Part shown: one piece after another, positions 7,189-16,637 of the stretch
How positions within the stretch are numbered: position 1 is the stretch's first letter
How the letters are laid out: each line of letters begins with the position of its first letter
Source of the DNA: Thermoleophilaceae bacterium
GTDB taxonomy: Bacteria; Actinomycetota; Thermoleophilia; Solirubrobacterales; Thermoleophilaceae
Assembly: GCA_030447905.1 (NCBI GenBank)
Contig: JAUJNZ010000002.1
Span: forward strand, 317,532 to 356,503
DNA length: 38,972 nucleotides
Direction of reading: 5' to 3'
The notes under the pieces: model-generated
The model's database searches: none
The model's input: only the letters and a program-made list of their open reading frames with translations
What the model was told of the DNA's origin: nothing
Position numbers and translations under genes: made by a program

Positions 7189-9399
7189 CAGATCGGGTCA
7201 TGGGAGGGGCCCGACCAGATCAGCGCGAAGCTCGTCGAGATCGTCGCCGAGCGGACCGGCTATCCCCCCGAGATGCTCGATCCCAGCCTGGATATGACCG
7301 CCGACCTGGGGATCGACTCGATCAAGCGCGTCGAGGTCCTCGGTGCCTTCCTGCGGGCCTGTAGCGCCGTCGAGGCCGAGAGCATCCAGGAGGCCATGGA
7401 GCGGCTGGTCCAGAGCAAGACCCTGCGGGGCCTGGCGGACTCGATCGCCGAGGTCCTTCAGGCCGGCGGAGAGCCGGCGGGCGGGCAAGCCCCCGAGGGT
7501 CCACCACGGGCGCTCGACTCCCCCGACCAGGCCGCCTCCTCGCCGGCGGCTCCGCCACAGGCCCGCGAGGGGCCGCCACAGGCGAGTAAACAGGGCGCAG
7601 TACCGGAGGACTCCAAGCCGGCCACGGTCGAACCGGGTTCGAGTTCAGGAGAAGCTCACCCGAACGGAGCAGTCCCCCGGTTCCTTCTGGACGCCGTGAA
7701 GACACGCCTGCCGGAGGAGCGAGCGGACCTCGGCATGGGCGTGTTCCTGATATCCGACGACGAAACTGGGGTGGCCGCCGCCCTCTCCGAGGCGATTGGC
7801 GCTCACGGCGGTCGGACCGTCCTCATCCGGACGAGCGAGGGCGGCGACGCCGAGGCGGAGGCGTATACCGGCGCGGAGGCGCCCGCGACGGTAAACCTGA
7901 CCGACCGGGGCGGGGTCGACGAGCTCGTGCGGGAGGTTCGCCAGCGGCACGGACCGATCGCCGGGATCGTCCACCTCCTGCCCCTCAAGCCCGCGCCCAG
8001 CTTCGAGACGATGGAGGCTTCCTGCCTCCGCCACCGCCTCGATCTCGAGCTCAAGGGCCTGTTCCACCTGGTCCAGGCCGCGGCGTCCGACCTCTCCCCA
8101 GAAGCCAACGAGGGAGGCTCCTGGATCGTGGCCGCGACCTCCCTGGGTGGAGGCTTCGGAGGCGATCCTCCCGGGGGATCGTTCTTCCCGGGACATGGAG
8201 GTATCTCGGGGCTGGTGAAGACGCTCGCGCTGGAGTGGCCGGGAGCGCGGTGCAAGGTGGTCGACCTCGACCCGGGTGCCGAGACGTCCGAGCGCGCTAG
8301 GCAGCTTTTCACCGAGCTCGCCGCTGGCGACGACGAGGTGGAGGTAGGGCACAGAGGCGGGAGCCGGCTGGTCCGTCGGCCGCGGCCGGCCCCCCTGGCC
8401 ACCGACGAGGAGGCCGGAGAGGAGGTCACCATCGACGAGGGCTCGGTCATCGTCCTCACCGGGGGGGCACGCGGTATCACCGCCGAGGTCGCCCGCGAGC
8501 TGGCGGAGCGCTACCGGCCAACCCTGGTCCTGGTCGGGCGATCGCCGGTGCCCCCGGCGGAAGAGTCGCCCGAGACCGGCGGGCGCACATCGCCCCGTGA
8601 GCTCAAGGCCGCCCTGATGGAGCAGCTGCGCTCGCAGGACCAGCCGGTCACCGCCGAGCGAGTCGAAGCCGCCCACTCCCGTATCCTCCGGGAGCGGGAG
8701 ATCCGGAGCACCCTGGCCGCGATCGAGCGGGCCGGCGCCACGGTCGACTACCGCCAGGTGGACGTCCGGGATGAGCGGGCCGTGGCCGCGCTCATCGACG
8801 AGCTCTACCGCTCCTACGGCCGGTTGGACGGCGTGATCCACGGGGCTGGGGTCATCGAGGACCGTTTGATCGAGGACAAGAGCGCCGACTCCTTCGACCG
8901 CGTTCTCGACACCAAGGCGGTGAGCGCGTTCGCGCTGTGTCGTGCGCTCCAGCCGGACTCGCTCCGGTTCCTGGTCTTCTTCTCCTCGGTTGCCGGACTG
9001 TTCGGCAACCGAGGGCAGTGCGATTACGCGGCGGCGAACGAGATCCTGAACAAGCTCGCGCTCTACCTGGACGCCCGCTGGGCGGCTCGAGTGGTCTCGA
9101 TCAATTGGGCTCCCTGGGCAGGTGCGGGAATGGTCTCCCCCGAGCTGGTCCGCGAGTTCGCGCGGCGAGACGTGCCCGTGGTGGCGCCCCCGGCCGGCAG
9201 GCAGGCCCTCCATCGCGAGCTTTGGTCGGGCCGGAAGGGTCATGTGGAGGTGCTGCTCGGTGTAGGCGACGGCGTGATCGGCCGCCCGGCACGCGAGGAA
9301 CCCCCAGGAGTGGACGCGCGGGTCCATTTGACGGGCGGAGAGGGTCCCGGGCCGCCCGCCCTGGACGCGCCGCCCCGCGCGAGGGGGCGGGCGTCGTGA
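6787..9399 (+). CDS. Lipid/polyketide synthase part 3: ACP and ketoreductase
   Basis: This is the end of the synthase in frame 1. The ATG at 6787 is an internal Met of the duplicated linker, so translation in the ancestral gene came from upstream. After the linker a single acyl carrier domain lies at about residues 140-225, with LGIDSIKRVE and the phosphopantetheine Ser178; this motif is typical of PUFA-synthase ACPs. A second linker is followed by a two-part ketoreductase: a degenerate structural Rossmann fold at residues 305-510, then the NADPH-binding TGGARGIT at 558-565, FFSSVAG with the catalytic Ser at 733-734, and CDYAAANE with Tyr747. The order KS-AT-ACP-KR equals PfaA or the first half of enediyne synthases. 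The stop lies 13 bases before the next KS gene. If the split is real, the piece could be made on its own, but no good ribosome site precedes 6787. Confidence 0.8.
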   Translation: MPPSPAALPGDAAGQVMLGFQRIMSRFLETQRHVLTTYLKGTEGEGSRRSEPSPSTVAEGSSQVEWAELLPAADRKEPAAANRAVSSQAGSPRAAELPRPGRLGAGRPRPGRLGAGLPDQAASSPAAPGEAVSPQIGSWEGPDQISAKLVEIVAERTGYPPEMLDPSLDMTADLGIDSIKRVEVLGAFLRACSAVEAESIQEAMERLVQSKTLRGLADSIAEVLQAGGEPAGGQAPEGPPRALDSPDQAASSPAAPPQAREGPPQASKQGAVPEDSKPATVEPGSSSGEAHPNGAVPRFLLDAVKTRLPEERADLGMGVFLISDDETGVAAALSEAIGAHGGRTVLIRTSEGGDAEAEAYTGAEAPATVNLTDRGGVDELVREVRQRHGPIAGIVHLLPLKPAPSFETMEASCLRHRLDLELKGLFHLVQAAASDLSPEANEGGSWIVAATSLGGGFGGDPPGGSFFPGHGGISGLVKTLALEWPGARCKVVDLDPGAETSERARQLFTELAAGDDEVEVGHRGGSRLVRRPRPAPLATDEEAGEEVTIDEGSVIVLTGGARGITAEVARELAERYRPTLVLVGRSPVPPAEESPETGGRTSPRELKAALMEQLRSQDQPVTAERVEAAHSRILREREIRSTLAAIERAGATVDYRQVDVRDERAVAALIDELYRSYGRLDGVIHGAGVIEDRLIEDKSADSFDRVLDTKAVSAFALCRALQPDSLRFLVFFSSVAGLFGNRGQCDYAAANEILNKLALYLDARWAARVVSINWAPWAGAGMVSPELVREFARRDVPVVAPPAGRQALHRELWSGRKGHVEVLLGVGDGVIGRPAREEPPGVDARVHLTGGEGPGPPALDAPPRARGRAS

Positions 9400-9412
9400 C
9401 CCGGGCAGGCCG

Positions 9413-10858
9413 GTGAGCTCCTCAGAGGCGCGGGCGGTGTCGAGGAGCCACCCAGGCGACGTGGCCATCGTCGGGATGGCCTGCATCTTCCCCGGCGCCC
9501 CCAACGTCCAGACCTACTGGGAGAACATCGTCTCCAAGGTCGATGCCATCCGCGATCCCCCGGAGGACTGGGAGGCCGAGCTCTTCTACGACCCCGACTC
9601 CTCCGAGAACGACCGCATCTATTGCAAGCGGGGCGGGTATCTGGGCGATCTGGCGCGCTTCGACCCCCTCCGCTATGGCGTTATGCCCGCCTCGATCGAC
9701 GGAGGGGAGCCGGACCAGTTCCTGGCCCTCCGGGTCGCCCATGAGGCGCTCGCCGACGCCGGCTACCTCGAGCGGCCGTTCGACGGCGAGCGGACCGAGG
9801 TGATCATCGGTCGCGGAACCTACATCAACCGTGGGTTCACCACGGTGGTGCAGCATGGGCTGGTGGTCGATCAGGTGCTGCGGCTCCTGCGTCAGCTCCA
9901 TCCCGAGCACAGCGAGGAGGAGCTCCAGAGCCTCAAGCGGGAGCTCAAGGCAAGCCTCCCTCCCTTCAACGCCGAGATGGCCCCGGGGCTTGTGCCCAAT
10001 GTCATCAGCGGTCGCATTGCCAACCGCCTTAACCTCATGGGGGCGAACTACACGATGGACGCCGCCTGCGCGTCCTCCCTGGTCGCGGTCGAGCGCGCTA
10101 TGGATGACCTGCGCTTGGGGAAGTGCGACATGGCCCTCGCCGGCGGGGTCCACGCCTCCACGCCCCCGTCCATCCTCCAGATCTTCTGTCAGCTCGGGGC
10201 CCTCTCGAGACGGGGAGAGCTCCGGTCGTTCGACGCGGACGCCGACGGGACCCTCCTCGGGGAAGGCCTCGGCTTCGCCGTCCTCAAGCGACGCGCCGAG
10301 GCGGAGGCTGACGGTGACCGGGTCTATGCCGTCATCAAGGGCATCGGCGTCGCCAGCGACGGCCGAGCTCTCGGCCTCCTCGAGCCCCGCGTGGAGGGGG
10401 AGGCGCTGGCGCTTCGGCGCGCTTACGAGACAGCCGCCATCTCTCCGGAGAGCGTGGAGCTGATCGAGGCCCACGGGACTGGGACTCAGGTCGGAGACGT
10501 TGCGGAGATACAGGCTCTGCGGGAGGTCTTCGGGCCGCGCAACGGAGGGCCGCCCCGGTGCGCGGTGGGCTCGGTGAAGTCGATGATCAGCCACCCGATC
10601 CCGGCCGCCGGGATCGCGGGGATCATCAAGACGGCCCTGGCCCTCTACGAGAAGGTCCTCCCGCCCACGCTCTGCGATACGCCGAACCCCAAGCTGGAGC
10701 TGGAGAAGACCCCCTTCTACATCAACACCGAGACCCGTCCCTGGATCCATGGCGGTCCCGCTCCCCGGCGGGCCGGTGTGAACGCCTTCGGCTTCGGAGG
10801 CATCAACGCGCACGCCATCCTGGAGGAGCCCAGCGCGGGGGGCGAGGCAGCAGGGTGA
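9413..10858 (+). CDS. Stand-alone beta-ketoacyl synthase, intact
   Basis: A 481-residue ketosynthase of the thiolase fold that catalyses decarboxylative Claisen condensation. It has DVAIVGMACIFPG near the start, Cys219 in MDAACASS, His354 in EAHGTGT and His394 in KSMISHPIPAAG, so all three catalytic residues are present; the usual Gly-His of the last motif is Ser-His here. It ends with FGFGGINAHAILEE. No acyltransferase or ACP is attached. An extra insertion of about 30 residues (LHPEHSEEELQSLKRELKA) precedes the active-site Cys, as in KS domains of PUFA and glycolipid synthases. The GTG start at 9413 lies 13 bases after the ACP-KR stop, and the gene ends in a GTGA overlap with the AT-DH gene, so the two are translationally coupled. 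Because KS 1 is damaged, this may be the only working condensing enzyme of the locus. Confidence 0.9.
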   Translation: MSSSEARAVSRSHPGDVAIVGMACIFPGAPNVQTYWENIVSKVDAIRDPPEDWEAELFYDPDSSENDRIYCKRGGYLGDLARFDPLRYGVMPASIDGGEPDQFLALRVAHEALADAGYLERPFDGERTEVIIGRGTYINRGFTTVVQHGLVVDQVLRLLRQLHPEHSEEELQSLKRELKASLPPFNAEMAPGLVPNVISGRIANRLNLMGANYTMDAACASSLVAVERAMDDLRLGKCDMALAGGVHASTPPSILQIFCQLGALSRRGELRSFDADADGTLLGEGLGFAVLKRRAEAEADGDRVYAVIKGIGVASDGRALGLLEPRVEGEALALRRAYETAAISPESVELIEAHGTGTQVGDVAEIQALREVFGPRNGGPPRCAVGSVKSMISHPIPAAGIAGIIKTALALYEKVLPPTLCDTPNPKLELEKTPFYINTETRPWIHGGPAPRRAGVNAFGFGGINAHAILEEPSAGGEAAG

Positions 10859-13800
10859 GCTTCCACCATAACTGGGACAGCGAGGCGTTCGTCGTCCAGG
10901 CTGAGTCTCGCCAGGAGCTGATGCAAGCGGGCGAGCGGCTTACGCGCTACCTCGCCGGGGCTCCCGACGCGCAGCCCAAGGACCTCGCCTCCACCCTCAA
11001 TTGCGAGCTGCGCGACTCCGCCTACCGGCTGGCGATCGTGGCCTCCTCCTTGCCGGAGCTTCGGGAGAAGCTCGCACGCGCTCTCGAGCGACTGGAGGAC
11101 CCCGAGCGGATCCGGATCAACGACGGGAGCGGCACCTACTACGCCGACGAGCCCCTCGGCCACCAGGGGAAGCTGGCGTTTCTCTTTCCGGGGGAAGGCT
11201 CCCAGTACCAGGGCATGCTCGCCGATCTATGCGTTCGCTTCCCGGAGGCCCGGGCTTGGTTCGACCTCATCGATCGCGCCTTCGTCGGCCACCCTAGGGG
11301 CTATCTTCCGAGCGAGGTCGTCTTTCCCCCTCCCGGCGGCGAGCACGGATCGTCCGACACGGGGGACGACGCTCGCCTATGGCAGATGGACTGCGGGCCG
11401 GAGGCGATCTTCGCGGCTAACCAGGCCCTCTTCGACCTCCTGGGCCGGTTGGACATCACGCCCCACGCCGTAGTGGGGCACAGCACCGGTGAGTACTCTG
11501 CCCTCTTCGCGTCCGGGGCTCAGCGGATCGAGGGTGACGACGAGCTGATCGCCGGCATCCTCGAGCTCAACCGCCAGTACGAGGAGCTCCTCGCCAAGGA
11601 CCAGGTCCCAGAGGGGTTGCTCGTGACCGTGGGCGGGGCGAATCGGGAGCTGGTGCGGTCCCTCGTCGATGAGAGCGGCGGGGATCTCTACCTGGCCATG
11701 GACAACTGTCCCCACCAGGTCGTCCTCTGTGGAAGCCCCGAGACCACGGCAAAGACGATGGAGCAGCTGCGAGCCTCGGGGTTCATCTGCACGGTGCTCC
11801 CGTTCAGGCGGGCCTACCACACCCCCCTCTTCCAGCCCTTCTCCGACCAGCTGGCCGGGTTCTTCCGGCGGCTCACGATCGGTCCGCCGCAGGTCGAGCT
11901 CTACTCGTGCGTGACGGCGCAGCCGTATCCGCGAGATCCGGAGGAGATCCGGAGGTTGGCCGCGGAGCACTGGGCGCGCCCGGTGCGCTTCCGCGAGACC
12001 ATCGAGGCGATGTACGACGCGGGCGTGCGGATCTTCGTGGAGGTGGGCCCGAGGAGCAATCTCACCGCGTTCGTGGACGACATCCTGCGAGGCAGGCCCT
12101 ACCTCGCGGTCCCCTCCGACTCGCCCCAAAGATCGGGTACCCAGCAGCTCAATCACCTGGTCGCCCAGCTGGCCGCCCACGGGGTCTCGATGCGACTCGA
12201 TCACCTCTACGCAGGCCGGGCGCCGATACGGCTCTCGCTCGGCGGAGGCGAGGAGCAATCGGCCGAGGGAGGCGCGGAGGAGGGCGGGAGCCTCAACGGC
12301 TCCTCCGGCGGCATGCGGCTCGCCATGGGGCTCCAGCCCCTTCGACTCACGGAGGATCCCGGTCTCCGTCCAGCCGGGGATCCTCCCCCTGGCGTAGCGC
12401 AGGAGCCGAGGCCTTCTCCATCCCCGCTGCCGGCCCCGCGCGTGACCGAGGCGGCCGCCACCGCCGAAGGGGAGGAGCGCCGCTCCCAGGAGGCCGCGCC
12501 CTCCCTGCCTCAGGCGCCTGCCCCGAACCCTCCCTCCCTCCCCCGGGACGATCCGGCTTCCGGTCCGCGGGCCGCGGTCATGCGGGAGTACCTGTCCACG
12601 ATGGAGCGGTTCGTCGACCTACAGCAAGACGTGACGCTCGCCTTCCTGGAGGGACCCGGAAGGACGCCCTACTCTGCTCCCCCCGCGGGTGCGGGCGGCG
12701 ATGGATCCAGCCACCAGGACCCCCGGCTACCCCCCCGCGCCCTCCAGGAGGGTCCCGGTCGCCCTGGTGCGAGCTCTCCACCGCGGCCGGAACTAGCCTC
12801 GCCGGATCCGTCAGTCGTCACGTGGGAGGAGGACGAAGGGGAAGGCTTCTGGGACCCCCGACAAGGGCAGAGCGAGGTGCCAGCCGGTCCCTCCGAAGAG
12901 GTCAGGTCACTTCCCTTCATCGGCACCGTCACCTCGCTGATCCCAGGCCAAGAGCTCGTGGCGCGTCGCCGGCTCGACCTGGACGAGGACCTCTTCCTGA
13001 GAGATCACACGCTTGGCCGCCGGGTCTCGCTCACCGATGAGGGGCTCCTGGCTTTGCCCGTGGTGCCACTCACGATCAGCATGGAGATGCTGGCCGAGGC
13101 GGCGGCTGCGCTCCTGCCGGGGGGTGTGGTGGTTGGAATGAGGGAGGTTCACGCCCACCGCTGGCTCGCGCTGGACGAGAGCACTCTCACCCTGGAGCTG
13201 ACCGCCCGCCGCACCGACGCCGCCTCGGGGCAGGAGGTGGAGGTTCAGATCCGGGAGGTCGCCGATTACCGAGACGCCGCCGATGCCCGGGAGGCCAGTG
13301 ATTCGCGAGACGCCGATCCGCGGTTCGCCGCGGCTTCCGCCGACGAACCGGTCGTCGAGGGGACGGTGATCCTGGGCAGCACGTACTCCGAGCCTCCCGG
13401 CGCCGGAGGTTCTCGCCTTGACTCGGCGGGCCCCTCCACGTGGACGACCGATCGGCTCTACGAGGATCTGATGTTCCACGGACCTTCCTTCCAGGGGGTG
13501 GCATCCGTCGACCGCACCGGAGAGAGCGGTACCGTGGCCACCCTGAGAGCTCTTCCGACCGCTGGCCTCTTTCACTCCACCGCGAGTCCCCGGTTCCTCA
13601 CCGATCCGGTGCTGCTGGACGCCACCGGACAGCTCGTGGGCTACTGGACCGCGGAACGCTTCGAGAGCGCCTTCCATGTCTTTCCGTTCAGGGTCGAGGC
13701 GCTGCACCTCTACGGGCCCAACCTGCCCGCGGGAGAGCGTGCGACGTGCCGCGCCGAGATCGCCGCCATCGGCGAGTTGCAGCTCCGCTCGGACATCGAC

Positions 13801-14697
13801 GTTATCCGGTCGGATGGCTCTCTCCTTGCCCGGCTCGTCGGCTGGTGGGACCGCCGCGTCGACCTGCCGGACGCGTTCTACCGCCTCCGAACCTCACCTC
13901 GCGACAGCGTCCTGAGCAGCCCGTGGCCCGCCGCGCTGGGACCGTCCCAGGCCCCCGAGGCGTTCGCGTGCTGCCTCCTCGCGGACATCTCCGAGGACCT
14001 CCTCCATGCCCAGGGGAGGATCTGGCAGCGGGTCCTCGCCCATCTGGTGCTCAGCCGGCATGAGCGCGCAGCGTGGCGGAGGCTCAAGGGGTCCGAGCGG
14101 CGCCGGACCGAGTGGCTGCTGGGCCGGGTGGCCGCCAAGGACGCGGTCCGCCTGTTCCTGGACGGACGCCACGGCATGAGGCTGTGCCCGGCCGATGTCG
14201 AGATCGCTCAGGATGAGCGGGGGGCCCCGCGCGCCGGAGGGTCCTGGGCCGAGGAGCTCGAGGTTACACCGGCGGTATCGCTGGCCCACTGCGACGGGGT
14301 CGCCCTGGCGATCGCCGGCCATGATGGGAGCTGCCGCGGAGTCGGGATCGACGTCGAGCGCCTTCGTCCTCTGGGGGAGGAGTTCGAGGCCGGTGCGTTC
14401 GCCCCCGAGGAGCGCCGTCTGCTCTCCTCACTGGATGCGCCCTCGAGGCAGGAGTGGTCCGTGCGCCTCTGGTGCGCCAAGGAGGCGGTCGGCAAGGCAC
14501 TGGGAGGGGGAATGTTCGGACGACCGGCAGGCTTGGTAGCACGTGGATGGGATCTCCCATCCGGGGTTGTCGAGATCGACCTGTCCGAGGAGCTGGCCGG
14601 GGAGTTGCCCGAGCTCGTCGGTCCTCCGATCTCCGCCTACACCACTCGAGAGGGCGACCTGATCGCCGCAACCGTTGCAACCGAGAGGGGTCTATAG
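10855..14697 (+). CDS. Acyltransferase-dehydratase-phosphopantetheinyl transferase fusion
   Basis: A 1280-residue protein with three parts. The acyltransferase (residues 90-450) has FLFPGEGSQYQG, nucleophile Ser210 in GHSTGEY and His322 in RAYHTPL. A Pro-rich linker contains a short helical segment (MREYLSTMERFVDLQQDV) like that of the first synthase. The double-hotdog dehydratase (residues 685-1000) has His718 in RDHTLG, HGPSFQGV in the middle and Asp922 in DPVLLDATGQ. The C-terminal Sfp-type 4'-phosphopantetheinyl transferase (residues 1020-1275) shows GVGIDVE with Asp1166 and Glu1168 and Glu1210 in WCAKEAVGKAL, so the magnesium site is complete. It would activate the ACPs encoded beside it. 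A DH-transferase order also ends enediyne synthases, but here it is on a protein separate from KS, ACP and KR. The GTG start overlaps the KS stop. Confidence 0.88.
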   Translation: MSFHHNWDSEAFVVQAESRQELMQAGERLTRYLAGAPDAQPKDLASTLNCELRDSAYRLAIVASSLPELREKLARALERLEDPERIRINDGSGTYYADEPLGHQGKLAFLFPGEGSQYQGMLADLCVRFPEARAWFDLIDRAFVGHPRGYLPSEVVFPPPGGEHGSSDTGDDARLWQMDCGPEAIFAANQALFDLLGRLDITPHAVVGHSTGEYSALFASGAQRIEGDDELIAGILELNRQYEELLAKDQVPEGLLVTVGGANRELVRSLVDESGGDLYLAMDNCPHQVVLCGSPETTAKTMEQLRASGFICTVLPFRRAYHTPLFQPFSDQLAGFFRRLTIGPPQVELYSCVTAQPYPRDPEEIRRLAAEHWARPVRFRETIEAMYDAGVRIFVEVGPRSNLTAFVDDILRGRPYLAVPSDSPQRSGTQQLNHLVAQLAAHGVSMRLDHLYAGRAPIRLSLGGGEEQSAEGGAEEGGSLNGSSGGMRLAMGLQPLRLTEDPGLRPAGDPPPGVAQEPRPSPSPLPAPRVTEAAATAEGEERRSQEAAPSLPQAPAPNPPSLPRDDPASGPRAAVMREYLSTMERFVDLQQDVTLAFLEGPGRTPYSAPPAGAGGDGSSHQDPRLPPRALQEGPGRPGASSPPRPELASPDPSVVTWEEDEGEGFWDPRQGQSEVPAGPSEEVRSLPFIGTVTSLIPGQELVARRRLDLDEDLFLRDHTLGRRVSLTDEGLLALPVVPLTISMEMLAEAAAALLPGGVVVGMREVHAHRWLALDESTLTLELTARRTDAASGQEVEVQIREVADYRDAADAREASDSRDADPRFAAASADEPVVEGTVILGSTYSEPPGAGGSRLDSAGPSTWTTDRLYEDLMFHGPSFQGVASVDRTGESGTVATLRALPTAGLFHSTASPRFLTDPVLLDATGQLVGYWTAERFESAFHVFPFRVEALHLYGPNLPAGERATCRAEIAAIGELQLRSDIDVIRSDGSLLARLVGWWDRRVDLPDAFYRLRTSPRDSVLSSPWPAALGPSQAPEAFACCLLADISEDLLHAQGRIWQRVLAHLVLSRHERAAWRRLKGSERRRTEWLLGRVAAKDAVRLFLDGRHGMRLCPADVEIAQDERGAPRAGGSWAEELEVTPAVSLAHCDGVALAIAGHDGSCRGVGIDVERLRPLGEEFEAGAFAPEERRLLSSLDAPSRQEWSVRLWCAKEAVGKALGGGMFGRPAGLVARGWDLPSGVVEIDLSEELAGELPELVGPPISAYTTREGDLIAATVATERGL

Positions 14698-14699
14698 CG

Positions 14700-15038
14700 A
14701 TGGAATCAGCAAGGGCCGGGGCACCCGTCACGAGGGAGTCCATTGTCGCCACCGTGGTTGCGCGCGTCTCGGAGATGATGATCGACTGGGAACGGGAGTA
14801 CTCGGGCGAGCTCGGTGCCGATACGTATCTGGTCAGCGAGCTTGAGTTCAGCTCCATGGATCTCGTCATGCTGTTGGTCGAGATCCAGCAGTGCTATCAC
14901 CGCTACGACCTCCCCTGGGAGGACCTGTTCGCGCCCGATGGGAGATATGTCGATGACGTGCAGGTGGCCCAGATCGCCGACTTCCTCGATCGACACCTAG
15001 TCAGCCGGGAAGGAGTCGGGGGGGCGGAGGGCGGATGA
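14700..15038 (+). CDS. Stand-alone acyl carrier protein
   Basis: A 112-residue acidic helical protein. The pattern EFSSMDLVMLLVEIQ matches helix II of acyl carrier proteins, with Ser52 as the likely phosphopantetheine site; the usual Asp before that Ser is replaced by Ser. It probably carries the starter, the finished chain, or an activated head group between the synthase and the downstream tailoring enzymes. It starts three bases after the AT-DH-transferase stop, with GAGAGGGG about 8 bases upstream, and ends in an ATGA overlap with the phosphodiesterase gene. It is not a fatty-acid AcpP by its active-site context, so a pathway-specific carrier is the better reading. Confidence 0.8.
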   Translation: MESARAGAPVTRESIVATVVARVSEMMIDWEREYSGELGADTYLVSELEFSSMDLVMLLVEIQQCYHRYDLPWEDLFAPDGRYVDDVQVAQIADFLDRHLVSREGVGGAEGG

Positions 15039-16630
15039 GCCGGACGGTGCTGATCGGGCTGGATGGGGCCACCTTCTCCATCCTAGATCCCCTGATGCAG
15101 GAGGGCGTCATGCCGTTCCTCAACGAGTTCACCTCGCGCGGCGCCCGAGGCGAGCTCCTCTCCACGGCGCTTCCCCTCACCGCTCAGGCCTGGCCTGCGC
15201 TGTTCACCGGGCGGAGCCCGGGCAACCACGGCGTGTTCGACTTCGTCCGCGTGGAGAGGGGCCGGGAGCGTCCGACCTACACGCTCTCCACTTCCGCCGA
15301 TCTGCGCTGCGAGACGATCTGGTCCATCGCCAGCCGCCAGGAACGGAGCGTTCTGTCGCTCAACTTCCCCATTATGTTCCCGCCCCAGCCCCTGAACGGT
15401 TACATGGTGCCCGGGTTCGTCCCCTGGCGGCACCTCCGGCGCGCCGTGTACCCCCCCGACCTGTACGAGCGACTGCAGGCGCTGCCGGGCTTCGACCCGA
15501 AGGAGCTGGCGCTCGACTATGACCTGGAGAAACGAGCGATCCAGTCGCTCCCGGAGGAAGAGTACGAGGACTGGATCCGCCTGCACATCCGCCGGGAGGA
15601 GCGGTGGTTCGAGATCGCGCGCGCCTTTCTCACGGAGGACCCGTGCGACCTGACGGCGATCCTCTTCGACGGGATGGACAAGCTCCAGCACGTCTGCTGG
15701 CGACTGCTCGATCCCGCCCTCCTTCCTGAGGAGCCGTCCCCGTGGGAGCGGAAGATGCGGGACCTCTGCCTCGACTACTTCCGGCGCTTGGATAGCCTCC
15801 TGGCGGAGCTCGTGGCGCTGGCCGGGCGCGACGCACGGGTGTTCATGGCGTCGGACCACGGGTTCGGACCCACCGACCAGATCTTCTACGCCAACGAGTG
15901 GCTGGAGCGCAACGGCTACCTGGCGTGGAGCGAGGGCGTCCCCGTCGACCGGGAGGGCATGCTTCATTCCGAGGGTCACCGGAGCACGGTCGTCCTCTTC
16001 GACTGGGACAGGACCGCGGCCTACGCGCTCACCCCGAGCAGCAATGGCATCTTCATCGACGTCACGGAGGATCCGGCGCGACCCGGCGTCCCCCCTGACG
16101 AGTACGAGGCCTTCCGACGTCGACTGAGCGAATCCCTGCTCGCCCTCACCGACCCGGCTACCGGCCAGCCCGTGGTCCAGCGCGTCATGACCCGGGAGGA
16201 GGCCTTTCCGGGCGCCCACATGCACCGGGCGCCGGACCTGACCCTGGCGTTGCGGGATCATGGGTTCATCTCGGTCGTGAGGGCCGAGCAGCCGGTCAGG
16301 CGGCGGCCGTGGATCGACGGCACCCACCGACCGGAGGGCGTGTTCATCGCGGGCGGAGAGGGCATCCAGGCGGGCCTTTCGCTGCCCCCGCTCTCCATAA
16401 TGGACGTCGCTCCCGCCTTGCTCTACAGCCTGGATCTTCCGATCCCCGAGGATCTGGAAGGGCGCCTGGCCAGCGAGATCTTCGAGCCGTCCTTCATCGA
16501 GGCGACGCCCCCCCGCCCTGGTGAGCCCACCCTCTCCCTGGATGGGGGACCCGTGGAGCAGCCCGAGATCAGCGCGGAGGAAGAGGCCCAGCTCGTCGAG
16601 CAGCTGAGGGTTTTGGGGTACCTGGAGTAG
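15035..16630 (+). CDS. Type I phosphodiesterase / nucleotide pyrophosphatase family protein
   Basis: A 531-residue alkaline-phosphatase-superfamily enzyme of the nucleotide pyrophosphatase/phosphodiesterase group. It has the first metal-ligand Asp in LIGLDGATF (residue 10), the likely nucleophile Thr49 in LTAQAWPALFTGRSPG, then FDGMDKLQH and ASDHGFGP as further metal-site motifs, and a C-terminal HRPEGVFIAGGEG stretch. No signal peptide or membrane helix is seen, so it should act in the cytoplasm. Related predicted AP-superfamily proteins often accompany glycan- and lipid-assembly genes. Here it may hydrolyse or transfer a phosphodiester on the lipid product or a nucleotide-activated group; that is inference. 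It overlaps the ACP gene by ATGA and is followed after seven bases by the alpha/beta hydrolase. Confidence 0.82.
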   Translation: MSRTVLIGLDGATFSILDPLMQEGVMPFLNEFTSRGARGELLSTALPLTAQAWPALFTGRSPGNHGVFDFVRVERGRERPTYTLSTSADLRCETIWSIASRQERSVLSLNFPIMFPPQPLNGYMVPGFVPWRHLRRAVYPPDLYERLQALPGFDPKELALDYDLEKRAIQSLPEEEYEDWIRLHIRREERWFEIARAFLTEDPCDLTAILFDGMDKLQHVCWRLLDPALLPEEPSPWERKMRDLCLDYFRRLDSLLAELVALAGRDARVFMASDHGFGPTDQIFYANEWLERNGYLAWSEGVPVDREGMLHSEGHRSTVVLFDWDRTAAYALTPSSNGIFIDVTEDPARPGVPPDEYEAFRRRLSESLLALTDPATGQPVVQRVMTREEAFPGAHMHRAPDLTLALRDHGFISVVRAEQPVRRRPWIDGTHRPEGVFIAGGEGIQAGLSLPPLSIMDVAPALLYSLDLPIPEDLEGRLASEIFEPSFIEATPPRPGEPTLSLDGGPVEQPEISAEEEAQLVEQLRVLGYLE

Positions 16631-16637
16631 CGAGGCG

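Noticed and set aside
7645-9504. 619-codon minus-strand ORF opposite the KR
   Set aside because: Shadow of the ACP-KR segment; the plus strand has the TGGARGI and YAAAN motifs.
1320-14697. Enediyne polyketide synthase
   Set aside because: Domain content (KS-AT-ACP-KR and DH-PPTase) is similar, but the chain is split with an extra KS and AT, NMO barrels are fused in front, and no enediyne-type thioesterase or other conserved enediyne genes are visible.
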